Assembly: GCA_015501055.1 (NCBI GenBank)
Contig: JADNYV010000706.1
Coordinates: 1-17,649, forward strand
Source of the DNA: Mucidula mucida
Taxonomy: Eukaryota > Basidiomycota > Agaricomycetes > Agaricales > Physalacriaceae
Length of the DNA: 17,649 bases
Direction: 5' to 3'
Part shown: piece by piece, positions 17,212-17,649 of the stretch
Numbering within the stretch: position 1 is the stretch's first letter
Layout: each line of letters opens with the position of its first letter
The notes under the pieces: generated by a model
Seen by the model: only the letters and a program-made list of their open reading frames with translations
Told to the model about the DNA's origin: nothing
Database searches by the model: none
Made by a program: the position numbers and the translations under genes

Positions 17212-17649
17212 AGTCATCAAGGGAAGGGTCGTCAGATGCAGAATCTATTTACAGTACGGGTACTGAAACATCTAAAATATCATCGACGACTTCACCAACA
17301 AAACCTGCGAAAGAAAGATTTGAGCCAAATACGCCCGAGTGGATCGCACAACGGCTAAGAGAGGATGACGTGTCGAGAGCAGTGGGAATTTTGAGAGCGA
17401 TGGATGCCGGAGCGGAGAGAGAGAGAAGCGACGGAGGAGAAGGTGATGGCGATCAGAGCGTTGACAAAGGAAGCTGCGGTGGAAGTTGTGACGGAGTTGA
17501 AAAAGTCGAGGAAGTACATCCGGGGAACAAAGGGGCAGGACATGAAACTCCGAGTAACCATAGAGAGCGTACACACAGGCTCTGAATGGGAAACGAGTGC
17601 CCTTCTTGACAGTGGAGCAACGGGTTCTTGTGTCAATAAAGAATTCGTC
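17176..17649 (+). pseudogene. Element 2 pol, start (linker and protease motif), frameshifted
   Basis: The -1 frame continues from the slippery site through the linker ([15 protein letters not shown]) to about 17398. There an extra G at 17399, relative to element 1, shifts the frame and leads to an early stop at 17583-17585. The protease motif [10 protein letters not shown] is present at about 17604-17633 but out of frame with the start of pol. The window ends just after it. Confidence 0.85.

Larger units (their letters stand above)
15135..17649 (+). mobile_element. Ty3/gypsy chromovirus-type LTR retrotransposon, element 2 (5' part, runs off window)
   Basis: A plus-strand copy of the element 1 family: LTR 15135-15664, self-priming site, leader, gag, frameshift cassette and the beginning of pol up to the protease motif. 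The 3' end and the second target duplication lie outside. It is head to head with element 1. Leader and gag differ from element 1 by only a few bases, but U3 differs by about 4%. Confidence 0.96.

Overview
The window reads as nuclear DNA of a mushroom-type basidiomycete (Agaricomycete). The evidence is a set of short GT-AG introns (about 48-61 nt, one or two longer candidates), a fungal DPH3 gene, a ten-exon seven-transmembrane gene of a kind expanded in Agaricomycetes, and chromodomain Ty3/gypsy retrotransposons. No tRNA, rRNA or CRISPR array was found.

Layout. Bases 1-619 (minus) hold the start of a Gag-like polyprotein, with a TATA box and a perfect 10-bp dyad upstream. Bases 1085-1593 (minus) hold a tentative three-exon gene of unknown function. 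Bases 1825-3326 (minus) hold an intact 337-codon membrane protein gene built from ten exons, two of them only 15 and 9 nt long. DPH3 (two exons) lies at 4183-4559 (plus), followed by about 500 bp of unassigned host sequence.

From 5074 to 15066 lies what I think is the main find: a DNA transposon bounded by a perfect 14-bp terminal inverted repeat and a 5-bp TAAAT target duplication. It carries one two-exon gene for a 921-residue transposase-like protein that matches no transposase superfamily I can name. The gene is split after codon 307 by a nested 6,508-bp Ty3/gypsy chromovirus (element 1, minus strand, 6504-13011) with its own TTGGG target duplication. Without that insertion the DNA transposon is 3,480 bp and its reading frame is unbroken.

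A second copy of the same retrotransposon family (element 2, plus strand) starts at 15135 and runs off the window. The two copies are head to head and form a large inverted repeat. Both carry a Tf1-like self-priming signal (a 12-nt primer-binding site complementary to the predicted 5' end of the transcript) and a textbook -1 frameshift cassette between gag and pol (GGGTTTT, 5-nt spacer, hairpin). Both also share an in-frame TGA in gag. Element 1 pol is heavily broken although its LTRs are nearly identical. The U3 parts of the two copies differ by about 4% while R-U5, leader and gag are almost identical, which points to recombination or gene conversion.
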